Shown here: positions 7,496 to 17,162 of the stretch, piece by piece
Layout of the letters: each line of letters opens with the position of its first letter
How positions within the stretch are numbered: position 1 is the stretch's first letter
NCBI RefSeq assembly: GCF_014196055.1
Contig: NZ_JACICY010000002.1
Coordinates: 62,001-126,000 of the forward strand
Origin: Novosphingobium hassiacum
GTDB lineage: Bacteria > Pseudomonadota > Alphaproteobacteria > Sphingomonadales > Sphingomonadaceae
Direction of reading: 5' to 3'
Length of the DNA: 64,000 bases
Made by a program: the position numbers and the translations under genes
The notes under the pieces: model-generated
Database searches by the model: none
What the model saw: only the letters and a program-made list of their open reading frames with translations
Told to the model about the DNA's origin: nothing

Positions 7496-9910
7496 ATGAC
7501 GCTTCCCGCTTGCATAATCAACTGGTTCGACGTGCGCGGCTGGCGCGTGCGGCGGCATCAGCTGGAGATGCTCGAGGCGGCGGGTGCGGGTGAGCATGCC
7601 TTGCTCGTGGCCGACACCGGGGCGGGCAAGACGCTGGCCGGGTTCCTGCCGACGCTGGCGGAGTTCGCGGGCGACAATCCGCCGGGGGATGGACTTCACA
7701 CGCTATACGTTTCACCGCTGAAGGCGCTGGCGCATGATGTGCAGCGCAATCTGCTGACGCCGATCAACGAGATCGGGTTGAAGGTGCGGGTCGAGACGCG
7801 CAGCGGGGATACGCCGTCGGACCGCAAGGCGCGGCAGCGCGCCAAGCCGCCGCATGTGCTGCTGACCACGCCCGAATCGCTGTCCTTGCTGCTGAGTTAC
7901 CCCGAGGCGGCGACGATGTTTGCCGGGCTGAAGCGCGTGATCATCGACGAGGTCCATGCCTTTGCGACGGGCAAGCGCGGCGATCTATTGGCTCTGTCCT
8001 TGGCCCGCATGCAGGCGCTTTCGCCGGGGCTGCGGCGGATTGCGCTGTCGGCGACGGTAGCTGACCCTGATGAATTCCGCGCGTGGCTGGCGCCGGACGG
8101 TGCTGCAGACGCGGTGCGACTGGTCGTGGGAGAGCCGGGAGCGGAGCCCGAGGTGACCATCCTCAACCCGGAGGACCAGCGCGTGCCGTGGGGCGGCCAT
8201 GCCGCCGCATGGGCTGTGCCGCAATTGTACGATGAGATCCGCCGCAACAAGACGACGCTGGTGTTCACCAACACGCGGTTCCTGGCCGAATACATCTTCC
8301 AGCTGATGTGGGACATCAATGAGGACAAGCTGCCGATCGGCATCCATCACGGCTCGCTGTCGAAGGAAGCACGGCGAAAGGTCGAAGGGGCGATGGCGCG
8401 GGGCGAATTGCGCGCGCTGATCTGCACCGCGAGCCTCGATTTGGGGGTGGACTGGGGCGATATCGATCTGGTCGTGCAGATGGGCGCGCCCAAGGGATCG
8501 TCACGCCTGCTGCAGCGCATCGGACGCGCGAATCACCGTTTGGACTGCGCGAGCCGCGCGCTGCTGGTGCCGGGCAACCGCTTCGAGTTTCTTGAGGCGT
8601 TTGCAGCACAGGAGGCCGTCGAGCAGGGGCAGCGCGATGGCGAGGACTTCCGGCCGGGCGGGCTCGACGTGCTGGCGCAGCATGTGATGGCCTGCGCCTG
8701 CGCGGGGCCGTTCGAAGAGACAGCGCTGCTGGCCGAGGTGCGCTCTGCGCAGCCCTATCGGTGGATCGACGAAGTCCAGTGGAAGCGCGTGCTCGAATTC
8801 GTGGCGACCGGGGGCTATTCGCTGCGGGCCTATGATCGGTTCAAACGGATCGTGCGCGACCGCCAGGGGACGTGGCGACTGGCGCATCCCGAGCAGGCGG
8901 CGCGGCACCGGCTCAACGCAGGGATCATCATCGACGCCGAGATGCTCGAGGTGCGATTCCGCAATGGGCGTTCGTTGGGCAAGGTCGAGGAAAGCTTCGG
9001 CGCGACGCTGTCACCCGGTGACACCATTCGCTTTGCGGGCATGGACCTCGAAGTGGAGGGCGTGCGCGACATGGAGCTGGTGGTGCGCGCGGCCAAGACG
9101 CCGGGGCAGATCCCGAGCTATGGCGGTGCGCGGATGCCGCTGACGACGCATCTGGCTGAGCGGGTGCGCGGATTGCTGGTCGATCGCGCGGGTTGGGCGC
9201 GCTTCCCCGACGACGTGCGCGAATGGCTGGAGGTGCAGGACTGGCGCAGCCGCTTGCCCGGTCCGGGCGATCTGCTGGCCGAGAGCTTCCCGCATGCCGG
9301 GCGGCATTACACGGTCTACTACACCTTTGAGGGTTGGAACGCGAACCAGTCGCTGGGGATGCTGATTACGCGGCGGATGAACGAGCGCGGGATGCAACCG
9401 CTCGGCTTCGTGGCGAATGACTATTCACTGGCGGTTTGGGGGATGAAGCCGGTGGACGACCCTGCGCCGCTGCTCTCGCCCGACATCCTGGCGCATGAAT
9501 TCGTCGATTGGGTTCTCGAATCGCACCTGCTGCGGCGGGCATTTCGCGAGGTCGCGGTGATTTCGGGGCTGGTCGAGCGGCAACATCCGGGCAAGCGCAA
9601 GACCGGCAAGCAGGTGACGTTTTCGACCGACCTGATCTACGATGTGCTGCGCAAGTACGAGCCCGATCACCTTCTGATCGAGGCGGCGTGGGCCGACGCG
9701 CGCGCGCGGATGACCGATGTCGGGCGGTTGGGCGATCTGCTCGACCGGTCTGCGAGCCAACTGGTGCACGTGAAGCTGGACCGGGTGACGCCGCTGGCGG
9801 TGCCGGTTCTGGTGATGATCGGGCGCGAGCGTCTGCCCGATGGCGCGGTTGATGACGAGTTGCTGCTGGAGGCGGAGAGTTTATCGGCTGCGGCGATGCG
9901 CGTGGGGTGA
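7496..9910 (+). CDS. Ligase-associated DNA-repair DEXH helicase (Lhr family)
   Basis: This 804-residue superfamily 2 helicase has Walker A TGAGKT near residue 41, motif II DEVH near 150, motif III ALSATV and motif VI QRIGRANH, followed by the winged-helix and C-terminal domains of the Lhr-core family. It matches the shorter class named ligase-associated DNA damage response DEXH box helicase, normally encoded with an ATP-dependent DNA ligase, an exonuclease and a metallophosphatase (pdeM). None of these partners is next to it here. Upstream is the J-like gene on the same strand with a 22-bp gap; downstream is a repeat. The start at 7496 is the first ATG but has only a weak ribosome site, so a few codons are uncertain. 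Confidence 0.9.
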   Translation: MTLPACIINWFDVRGWRVRRHQLEMLEAAGAGEHALLVADTGAGKTLAGFLPTLAEFAGDNPPGDGLHTLYVSPLKALAHDVQRNLLTPINEIGLKVRVETRSGDTPSDRKARQRAKPPHVLLTTPESLSLLLSYPEAATMFAGLKRVIIDEVHAFATGKRGDLLALSLARMQALSPGLRRIALSATVADPDEFRAWLAPDGAADAVRLVVGEPGAEPEVTILNPEDQRVPWGGHAAAWAVPQLYDEIRRNKTTLVFTNTRFLAEYIFQLMWDINEDKLPIGIHHGSLSKEARRKVEGAMARGELRALICTASLDLGVDWGDIDLVVQMGAPKGSSRLLQRIGRANHRLDCASRALLVPGNRFEFLEAFAAQEAVEQGQRDGEDFRPGGLDVLAQHVMACACAGPFEETALLAEVRSAQPYRWIDEVQWKRVLEFVATGGYSLRAYDRFKRIVRDRQGTWRLAHPEQAARHRLNAGIIIDAEMLEVRFRNGRSLGKVEESFGATLSPGDTIRFAGMDLEVEGVRDMELVVRAAKTPGQIPSYGGARMPLTTHLAERVRGLLVDRAGWARFPDDVREWLEVQDWRSRLPGPGDLLAESFPHAGRHYTVYYTFEGWNANQSLGMLITRRMNERGMQPLGFVANDYSLAVWGMKPVDDPAPLLSPDILAHEFVDWVLESHLLRRAFREVAVISGLVERQHPGKRKTGKQVTFSTDLIYDVLRKYEPDHLLIEAAWADARARMTDVGRLGDLLDRSASQLVHVKLDRVTPLAVPVLVMIGRERLPDGAVDDELLLEAESLSAAAMRVG

Positions 9911-9918
9911 GGAACTTT

Positions 9919-10086
9919 GTTTCGCGCAGAGGCGCAGAGGAGGCAGAGGGCGCGGAGGGGCTGCGAAACGCCGCAAGGCCATCGAAGCATTACCGCCCAC
10001 GCCAAACGCAACGTGGATCGGGAGCGCGGCATCGCCGCGAGTGCACCATCTCAGCGGCCTTCGTTTTCTCTGCTCCTCTGCGCGAA
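9919..10086. repeat. Dispersed inverted repeat, family A, copy 1
   Basis: The left arm starts at 9920 (TTCGCGCAGAGGCGCAGAGG) and a matching inverted arm ends at 10086 (TCCTCTGCGCGAA), with about 100 bp of ordinary sequence between. The same TTCGCGCAGAG core, always in inverted pairs, recurs at 52434-52500 and 57364-57440. It fills the gap after the helicase gene; no gene is seen in 9911-10160. Confidence 0.75.
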
Positions 10087-10104
10087 CCCTGCCTTCCTCG
10101 CACG

Positions 10105-10131
10105 AAAAAGGGAGCGGACTGCTCCGCTCCC
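10105..10131 (-). terminator. Rho-independent terminator of the tonB-exbBD operon
   Basis: Read on the minus strand, a perfect 9-bp stem (GGGAGCGGA/TCCGCTCCC) with a GCAG loop is followed by TTTTT. It lies about 30 bases beyond the last exbD stop codon. Confidence 0.85.
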
Positions 10132-10160
10132 TAATCCGCTTTCGCTAATTCTGAAGGGCC

Positions 10161-10598
10161 TTACTGGGCCTTCTGGAACGTCGCGAAGTTTTCGTTGCCG
10201 ACGAAGCCGAACTTGGTGACCTTTGAATCCGAGATGATCTTCATCATCTGGTTCGCGATCTCGTAGCTGGCGTATTCCTCGGGCTGGAACTGGAGTTCCG
10301 GCTCGGGATTGATCGCCTTGGTCCCGTTGATCAGCGTGACCAGCTGGCCCGTGTTGATCGGCGTGCCATTCCAGAGGATCTGGTTGGTAGCCGTCAGGAT
10401 CAGCTTGTTCTTGATCGGATCGATGACGGCCGACGGCGGCGTTGCCTGTGGCTGCGGCAAGTCGATGCTGACCGCGTGCGTCGCCACAGGGATGGTGATG
10501 ATGAACATGATGAGGAGCACGAGCATGACGTCGATCAACGGCGTCGTGTTCATTTCCATCATCGGCTGGCCATCATCTGAACCGGCGCTCATTGCCAT
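10161..10598 (-). CDS. exbD: ExbD/TolR-family proton-channel subunit (second copy)
   Basis: The 145-residue protein has one N-terminal membrane span at about residues 23-39 with the essential Asp23 in NTTPLIDVM, and a C-terminal periplasmic domain. ExbD works with ExbB to pass the proton-motive force to TonB or Tol. The start at 10598 has AGGAG eight bases upstream; the longer reading extends into the spacer. It is the last gene of the tonB-exbB-exbD-exbD operon, 69 bp after the first exbD, and lacks the cysteine-containing insert of that copy. Confidence 0.92.
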   Translation of the reverse strand: MAMSAGSDDGQPMMEMNTTPLIDVMLVLLIMFIITIPVATHAVSIDLPQPQATPPSAVIDPIKNKLILTATNQILWNGTPINTGQLVTLINGTKAINPEPELQFQPEEYASYEIANQMMKIISDSKVTKFGFVGNENFATFQKAQ

Positions 10599-10667
10599 TG
10601 GTGGTACTCCTGTTCTCTCTTGGACCCGGAAGCAGCTGACCGGGCGGACGAACCGCCCGGGCAAGCC

Positions 10668-11195
10668 TTAACCGTTGGGGTCAACCGGGGTCGAGATGAA
10701 GCCGACCTTGGGATAACCCGCCGACTGGACGTTATAGATGGCACCCGCGATGCACTTCCATGGGACATTGACGTCGCCGCGGATCTGCACTTCGGGGATC
10801 TTTTCCGGATCCATGTTGGCGGCACCACCTTCACGCTTCACGATCGCATCGAGGCGATTGAAAGCCTGCTGGTAGAGTTCCGTGTTGTCGACCGGGGTCT
10901 GATTGTTGAAATAGACGCGGCACTGGCCGGTGCGCGATGAGCCCTCATATCCAGGCTCCCTCGGGCTGCGGCCTGCAGCGTCTGTCGCGACCACCGAAAG
11001 CATCAGGTTTTCGACCTTGTCCTGCGATTCCTCGCTGGGAAGGACGGGCACCTTGAGCTTCTCGACAGTCTGGATCGCGACTGGCACCGCGATGAGGAAG
11101 ATGATCAGCAGCACCAGCATCACGTCCACGAGCGGCGTGGTATTGATGTCGGACATCGGGCGTTCTTGACCGCCGCCGCCTACAGACATTGCCAT
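10668..11195 (-). CDS. exbD: ExbD-family proton-channel subunit (first copy)
   Basis: The 175-residue protein has the same layout as its downstream paralogue: short cytoplasmic tail with NTTPLVDVM (Asp24), one membrane span to about residue 42, then a periplasmic domain. It is 30 residues longer, with an insert in the middle of that domain (AGRSPREPGYEGSSRTGQCRVYFNN) and two cysteines (in GQCRV and WKCIAG) that could form a disulphide. The end, YPKVGFISTP, is parallel to the copy's TKFGFVGNE. It lies between exbB and the second exbD on the same strand. Confidence 0.92.
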   Translation of the reverse strand: MAMSVGGGGQERPMSDINTTPLVDVMLVLLIIFLIAVPVAIQTVEKLKVPVLPSEESQDKVENLMLSVVATDAAGRSPREPGYEGSSRTGQCRVYFNNQTPVDNTELYQQAFNRLDAIVKREGGAANMDPEKIPEVQIRGDVNVPWKCIAGAIYNVQSAGYPKVGFISTPVDPNG

Positions 11196-11311
11196 GGGTT
11201 ACATCCTATCCGTTATCAACCGCGGGAGGGCCGGAGTTGCCGGAGACAGTGCTCCGACCAAGACCCGCGTTTCCGGAAAGGGGTCGACGGCGAACCGCCG
11301 ACCCGGTTTTC

Positions 11312-12061
11312 TTACTTCTTGACCGGAGCGGCCGGGGTGGCGGGAGCAGCGGCAATCGCCGGCTTGACCGCACCCTTCGAGTTGATGTTCGCCAGAAGAT
11401 CGGTCGAGAAGCCCGAGAGCAGTTCGGCGATCTTCTTGTTGCGAGCCTGCAGCCAGTTGTAGGCAAGCACGGCCGGAACGGCGACGAGCAGACCGAGCGC
11501 GGTCATGATCAGTGCTTCACCGACCGGGCCTGCGACCTTGTCGATCGAAGCCGAACCGGCAAGACCGATGTTGATCAGAGCGCGGTAGATGCCGACCACG
11601 GTACCGAACAGACCGATGAACGGCGAGGTTGCACCAACGGTTGCCAGGAACGGCAGGCCACCGGCCAGACGCGAGTTGATCGACGCTTCCGAGCGAGCGA
11701 GCGAGCCGTGCAGCCAGTCGTGCGCTTCCATGGCGTCGGTCATCTTCGAGTGCTGATCTTCAGCGGCAACGCCGTCGTCGACGAGCTGGCGCCAGGCCGA
11801 GTTCTTGTCGAGCTTGGCTGCGCCTTCGCGGATCGTACCGGCGCGCCAGAACTGGCCGCGAACAGCCTTGTACTGACCCAGGATCTTGTTCTGTTCGAAG
11901 AACTTGGTGAACAGGATGAAGAACGAACCGAACGACATGATGCCAAGGATGATGACCGTGGCATAGGCGATGAAACCGCCCTGCTGAAGGGCTTCGGCGA
12001 AACCGAACTTGTTCTGCGGCGCGGCGTTGGCGGCCCCGGCGGCAAGGTTGTAGATGAACAT
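11312..12061 (-). CDS. exbB: MotA/TolQ/ExbB proton-channel family protein
   Basis: The 249-residue protein has three membrane spans: one near residues 30-50 after an Ala/Asn-rich N-terminus, and two in the C-terminal half within the family core (LPFLATVGATSPFIGLFGTVVGIYRAL and EALIMTALGLLVAVPAVLAYN). ExbB forms the pentameric proton channel around an ExbD dimer in the inner membrane and energises TonB. The start at 12061 has AGGAAG seven bases upstream. It lies between tonB and two exbD genes. The C-terminal tail is Ala/Pro-rich and ends in KK. Confidence 0.94.
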   Translation of the reverse strand: MFIYNLAAGAANAAPQNKFGFAEALQQGGFIAYATVIILGIMSFGSFFILFTKFFEQNKILGQYKAVRGQFWRAGTIREGAAKLDKNSAWRQLVDDGVAAEDQHSKMTDAMEAHDWLHGSLARSEASINSRLAGGLPFLATVGATSPFIGLFGTVVGIYRALINIGLAGSASIDKVAGPVGEALIMTALGLLVAVPAVLAYNWLQARNKKIAELLSGFSTDLLANINSKGAVKPAIAAAPATPAAPVKK

Positions 12062-12138
12062 GCGAGTCTTCCTCTTCAATTCAAATCAAAGTGCGTGAAA
12101 GCCGTGGGGCCACGAGCTTTCGTGTCTGTTCGACCGGA

Positions 12139-12798
12139 TCAATCCTTAGGAATGACCCAGCGAACCGAGTTCGAATATGATCCCGTGGTCGGCTGTCCCT
12201 CGCCATCGGTCGCAGGCGTGAAACGCGCACGACGCCGGACGTTGGCACATGTCGCCTCGTCAAGATCCGGGCTGCCTGAAGATCGAGTGATCTGGCAATC
12301 CGTGACCTTTCCGTCGGTCCCGATCGAGACACGAAAACCTGTTGTGCCTTCACGCTCTTCGCGAAGCGCACGTGAGGGATAGTCGTTCGTCGTCGCCCAG
12401 CTACCAGGGTTACCCTTGGGAGCCGCACCCTTCGGCGAAAACCGGGGGGGTGGCGGCGCAGCGGGTGCGGGAGGCAGCGCAACGGGCGCCGGCGGCAGTG
12501 CCACCGGAGGAGCTACGTTCACCGTCTGCACTTGCGGCGCAGGCGCGTTAAAGCTGATCGGCGGCGGAGGCGCGACGATCGGCGGTGGGGGCGTGTCTTG
12601 TTTCGGAGGAGGAGGCGGCGGTTCTTCCGGCGGCTTCTCTTCCTCGATGTTGACCGCCGAGGTTACCTCTTTCACCTTCTTGATCGCCTCATACGCCAGT
12701 CCTGTGACCAGCGCATAGCCGACGACGACATGAAGGATCGCAACGATGATGAGCGCGGTGATCTTGTTACCGCTCATCTGTTGGTCAGCGTATGCCAT
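12139..12798 (-). CDS. tonB: TonB-family energy transducer
   Basis: The 219-residue protein has an N-terminal membrane anchor at about residues 12-32, a Pro-rich periplasm-spanning region from about 50 to 105 (EEPPPPPPKQ and ALPPAPVALPPAP repeats), and a C-terminal TonB domain (residues about 130-215). The transducer would contact TonB boxes of outer-membrane receptors, which sphingomonads carry in large numbers. It is the first gene of the leftward operon with exbB and two exbD genes. No Fur-like site or other operator was recognised in the 345 bp upstream, so the operon's regulation is open. Confidence 0.93.
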   Translation of the reverse strand: MAYADQQMSGNKITALIIVAILHVVVGYALVTGLAYEAIKKVKEVTSAVNIEEEKPPEEPPPPPPKQDTPPPPIVAPPPPISFNAPAPQVQTVNVAPPVALPPAPVALPPAPAAPPPPRFSPKGAAPKGNPGSWATTNDYPSRALREEREGTTGFRVSIGTDGKVTDCQITRSSGSPDLDEATCANVRRRARFTPATDGEGQPTTGSYSNSVRWVIPKD

Positions 12799-13143
12799 TC
12801 AGCTCCAATACTCCTGATCGCCCACCTGGACACGGAGCACGCGAAATACGGCCCTGACCCAAGGTGGGGCCGACGCACAGGATCACCGTCCTGCCCGCAG
12901 GCCAATCCAGCAAACTACAATCCACCCTGCCGGCAACCCGGTCTGCCGCCCCCGATCCGGTGGGTCGAAAGCGACAAGCGTCGGGCTGCTTGTTTTTGAA
13001 TTGCCCGAACGGCTGGCATTCTTAACGGCGAAGCCCAAACCGCGCAAATGCTTTATCCGTTAACCGTCGATTCACGGTTGCACTGGCTGAAACCGGCATA
13101 GAACTAAGGGTAGGGCGCAGTTACATGCGCTCCGGAGACACAT

Positions 13144-14031
13144 ATGTTATATCATATTACAAGATTTGCGCTTCCGGCTCTGGCCCTTGCAGGGGCGACC
13201 GCAAACGTCGGAGTTGCCCCCGCATTCGCGCAACAAGCTCCGATTCGCGCCCCCGCTGCCGACGTGACTGGCGCGTCCGACAATCTGACTTATGCCGATC
13301 TGGCGGGCCTTGCCGAAGCGGCCGACGTGGTCCTGCGCGCGCAAGTGAAGAAGGCGAGCCGGCTGAAGCCCGAGCAGGCCCCCAACCTTCCCGTCGGCAT
13401 GGCGCGGATGCTCATCGAAGCGCGGACGGTCGCGGTCCTGTCGGGTCCAGCGATGGGCGAGACGGTGCGCTACCTCGCCGATGTGCCGCTCGATGCGAAG
13501 GGCAAGCCGCCAAAGCTTAACAAGGCGCAAGTCATGCTGTTCGCCCGCACCGTCGCAGGACGCGCAGGCGAGCTGGCGCTGGTCGACGGCGGTGCGCAGA
13601 TCGCGTGGTCTACAGGCGTCGAGGCGCGGACGCGGACGATCCTGACCGACCTGCTGTCTCCAGAGGCACCACCGCGAATCAAGGCGGTGCGCGAGGTGCT
13701 GTTCGTACCGGGCAACCTGGCTGGCGAGGGCGAGACGCAAGTGTTCCTGCAGACCGAGAACAGCGCGCCGGTCTCGCTCTCGGTGGTGCGCCGACCGGGC
13801 ATGGCGCGCACCTGGGGGGTCAGCCTGTCGGAGATCGTCGACCAATCGGCACGGCCGCCTGCGCGCGACACTCTGACATGGTACCGACTGGCATGCTTCC
13901 TGCCGCAGGACATTCCGGCAAGCGCACGCCTTTCGGGCGAGGCGCATGGGCAGGAGGCTGAGGAGGACTATCGGTTCGTACTCGCTGAGCTGGGACCGTG
14001 CACACGGACGCGGCCCGTGGTGAGGCGCTGA
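13144..14031 (+). CDS. Secreted protein of unknown function
   Basis: The 295-residue protein has a typical signal peptide (hydrophobic core about residues 8-20, cleavage expected after AFA at 27-29). The mature part is mixed alpha/beta with no recognised motif; it contains the segment NLTYADLAGLAEAADVVLRAQVKKASRL, which suggests a domain that repeats in related sphingomonad proteins of unknown role. Two cysteines near the C-terminus (ACFLP and GPCTR) could pair. GGAG lies eight bases before the ATG. It is followed 83 bp later by hom. The 345 bp before it hold the divergent promoter region with tonB and nothing else that I recognise. Confidence 0.8.
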   Translation: MLYHITRFALPALALAGATANVGVAPAFAQQAPIRAPAADVTGASDNLTYADLAGLAEAADVVLRAQVKKASRLKPEQAPNLPVGMARMLIEARTVAVLSGPAMGETVRYLADVPLDAKGKPPKLNKAQVMLFARTVAGRAGELALVDGGAQIAWSTGVEARTRTILTDLLSPEAPPRIKAVREVLFVPGNLAGEGETQVFLQTENSAPVSLSVVRRPGMARTWGVSLSEIVDQSARPPARDTLTWYRLACFLPQDIPASARLSGEAHGQEAEEDYRFVLAELGPCTRTRPVVRR

Positions 14032-14114
14032 GCCCTGCCCTGATTCGCTTGGTTGCCCCGCGCCCCCGTCTTCCCTAAGGCGCGGGCCGGGAAATTGCAG
14101 CGGACGGGACAGAT

Positions 14115-15422
14115 ATGAGCGAACCTTTGCGCATCGCGCTTGCCGGGCTCGGCACGGTCGGCGGCGGCGTCATCCGGCTGATCGAGGCCAATGCCAAGCT
14201 GATCGAGCGGCGCGCAGGGCGTCCGATCGTGATCACCACGGTCAGCGCGCGCAATCGCGGCAAGGATCGCGGGTTCGACGTGTCGGGCTATGCCTGGGAG
14301 GACGACATGGTCATCCTCGGCGAGCGGCCCGATGTCGATGTGGTGGTCGAGCTCGTCGGCGGGGCGGATGGCCCCGCACTCGCCTTGGCGCGCACGACGT
14401 TCGAGGCAGGCAAGGCGCTCGTCACCGCCAACAAGGCGATGATCGCGCACCACGGCATCGAGCTGGCAACCAAGGCGGAAGCGGCCAAGGTTGCGCTCAA
14501 GTTCGAGGCAGCGGTCGCGGGCGGCATCCCGGTGATCAAGGGCCTGAAGGAAGGCGCGGCTGCCAACGAGATCGCGCGGGTCTATGGCATCCTCAACGGC
14601 ACCTGCAATTACATCCTCTCGACAATGGAAGACACCGGGCGCGACTTTGCCGACGTGCTCGCCGAGGCGCAGGCCAAGGGCTATGCCGAGAGCGATCCGA
14701 GCTTCGACATCGATGGCATCGACGCGGCGCACAAGCTCGCGATTCTCTCGTCGATCGCGTTCGGTACGGCGGTCGATTTCAAGCCGGTTGCGGCGACCGG
14801 CATCCGCCGCGTGGCCGCGGCAGACATCGCGCAGGCCGATGCGCTGGGCTACTATATCCGCCTGATCGGCATGGCGCAGACCGAATACGATTCAGACGGC
14901 AACCGCCGCCTGTTCCAGCGAGTTCATCCCCATCTCGTTCACCGCGATCACCCGCTGGCGCATGTAGACGGCGCGACCAATGCGGTTGTGGCCGAAGGAA
15001 ACTTCGTAGGACGCCTGCTATTCCAGGGCGCAGGCGCGGGCGACGGGCCGACCGCGAGCGCGGTGGTGGCCGACCTGATCGACATTGCGCGCGGCGACAT
15101 CGGCGCGCCGTTCTCGATCCCCATGGCCGAACTGGATCAGGCCGCGCCTGCCGACGTCGGGCATCGCCGCGGCAAGGCCTACATTCGCTTCAACGTGGCA
15201 GACCGCCCGGGCGTGCTCGCCGAGATCACCGCCGCAATGCGCGACGCCGGCGTTTCGATCGAGAGCCTGATCCAGAAGGGCAACAGCGACGACGCGCAAG
15301 TGATGGTCGCGATGGTCACGCACGAGGGGCCCGAGAGTGCGATTGCCGAGGCGCTGCGCTTGCTCGAAGGGTCGGCGTCATTGGCCGAGCCACCGCTGGT
15401 GATGCATATCCTCGGTGACTAA
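14115..15422 (+). CDS. hom: Homoserine dehydrogenase
   Basis: The 435-residue protein has an N-terminal NAD(P)-binding loop (GLGTVGGGV, residues 9-17), a central catalytic domain with the family stretch YGILNGTCNYIL near 155-166 and ESDPSFDIDG, and a C-terminal ACT domain (from about 350: YIRFNVADRPGVLAEIT). It reduces aspartate semialdehyde to homoserine in the threonine, methionine and isoleucine pathway; the ACT domain usually gives threonine feedback control. It is a monofunctional enzyme without an aspartokinase domain. It ends overlapping by four bases the convergent gene at 15419. Confidence 0.96.
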   Translation: MSEPLRIALAGLGTVGGGVIRLIEANAKLIERRAGRPIVITTVSARNRGKDRGFDVSGYAWEDDMVILGERPDVDVVVELVGGADGPALALARTTFEAGKALVTANKAMIAHHGIELATKAEAAKVALKFEAAVAGGIPVIKGLKEGAAANEIARVYGILNGTCNYILSTMEDTGRDFADVLAEAQAKGYAESDPSFDIDGIDAAHKLAILSSIAFGTAVDFKPVAATGIRRVAAADIAQADALGYYIRLIGMAQTEYDSDGNRRLFQRVHPHLVHRDHPLAHVDGATNAVVAEGNFVGRLLFQGAGAGDGPTASAVVADLIDIARGDIGAPFSIPMAELDQAAPADVGHRRGKAYIRFNVADRPGVLAEITAAMRDAGVSIESLIQKGNSDDAQVMVAMVTHEGPESAIAEALRLLEGSASLAEPPLVMHILGD

Positions 15423-15892
15423 GGGGCCGGGATTTCACCCTTGGCGATTCGATCCGCATCCGAGCCGGGCGGCGGTGGCGGTAAGGCCTTGATGTCGAAG
15501 TAGTAGATCGGCGGCGGCACTCCGCCGAGGCCGATGCAGCCGCGGCTGCAATCGCGCAGACCGGAGACGTTGGGCGCGCGCGGCAGGCCGTCATTGGTCG
15601 ATTTCGCGCCATCGGTTTCGTCGCGCAAAGGCAGGCGTTCCTTCTCGCTCGCCTCCTTGCCGCCGCAGACCACAATGGTGCCGTCGGAGCGCTGCATCGG
15701 GCGGCAACGTTCAGCCTGAGCGCCGGTCAGCAGGCGTTGCGAGGTCGACGCATCGTCCTGCGCGACCGATCCATTGGGCACGACCGGACCTTGCACCGGA
15801 GCCGTAGAGGCGGCCTGTTCCTGCGCGAGTGCCGGAGGCGCGCCGAAAAGAAGCGCAATCACGCCCGCAACTGCAACTCTGCGTCTCGACAA
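15419..15892 (-). CDS. Secreted small protein with DGTI-x-VC motif
   Basis: The 157-residue protein has a signal peptide (cleavage about after ALA, residues 21-23). The mature part carries the motif DGTIVVCGGKE at 70-80, then KERLPLRDE at 84-92, a further Cys pair (RDCSRGC), and a Pro-rich tail. The same DGTI-x-VC...ER-x-P...LRD arrangement occurs in the protein encoded at 52532-53104, so the two are likely paralogues of an uncharacterised sphingomonad family. It is convergent with hom, overlapping by four bases. The cysteines suggest disulphides, consistent with the dsbB gene found later in the window. Confidence 0.75.
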   Translation of the reverse strand: MSRRRVAVAGVIALLFGAPPALAQEQAASTAPVQGPVVPNGSVAQDDASTSQRLLTGAQAERCRPMQRSDGTIVVCGGKEASEKERLPLRDETDGAKSTNDGLPRAPNVSGLRDCSRGCIGLGGVPPPIYYFDIKALPPPPPGSDADRIAKGEIPAP

Positions 15893-16096
15893 ACCCGTGC
15901 CCTCGCGTCTAGTGCCTCAGGTAACACCTGCGTCACCTGTGCCGTGCAATCTGTGCGGCAACAAAGTGATGTTCAAGCATACGATTGCACAATCAACGTG
16001 CTACGTCGATCCGGTCCTGCCGTTCCGACCCTGCACAGCGGCTGAACATAGTGCTTGCGTGCCCGACCTTCGTTTTTCTCCATTCAGGGAGCCATC

Positions 16097-17089
<993 letters not shown>

Positions 17090-17116
17090 GACGATCCCGC
17101 ACGGATCTGTGAATTG

Positions 17117-17148
17117 GCCCGGCCACCTTTGGGTGAGCCGGGCTTTTT
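17117..17148 (+). terminator. Rho-independent terminator after glpX
   Basis: GCCCGGC at 17117-17123 pairs with GCCGGGC at 17137-17143, with CACC/GGGTG extending the stem inward, followed by TTTTT. It ends the glpX transcript just before the convergent chemoreceptor gene. Confidence 0.88.
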
Positions 17149-17162
17149 CGTTCTCTTGCCTG

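Noticed and set aside
12799-13143. Possible Fur or other iron operator upstream of tonB
   Set aside because: No palindromic AT-rich site was found; only scattered TTAAC half-sites, too short to call.
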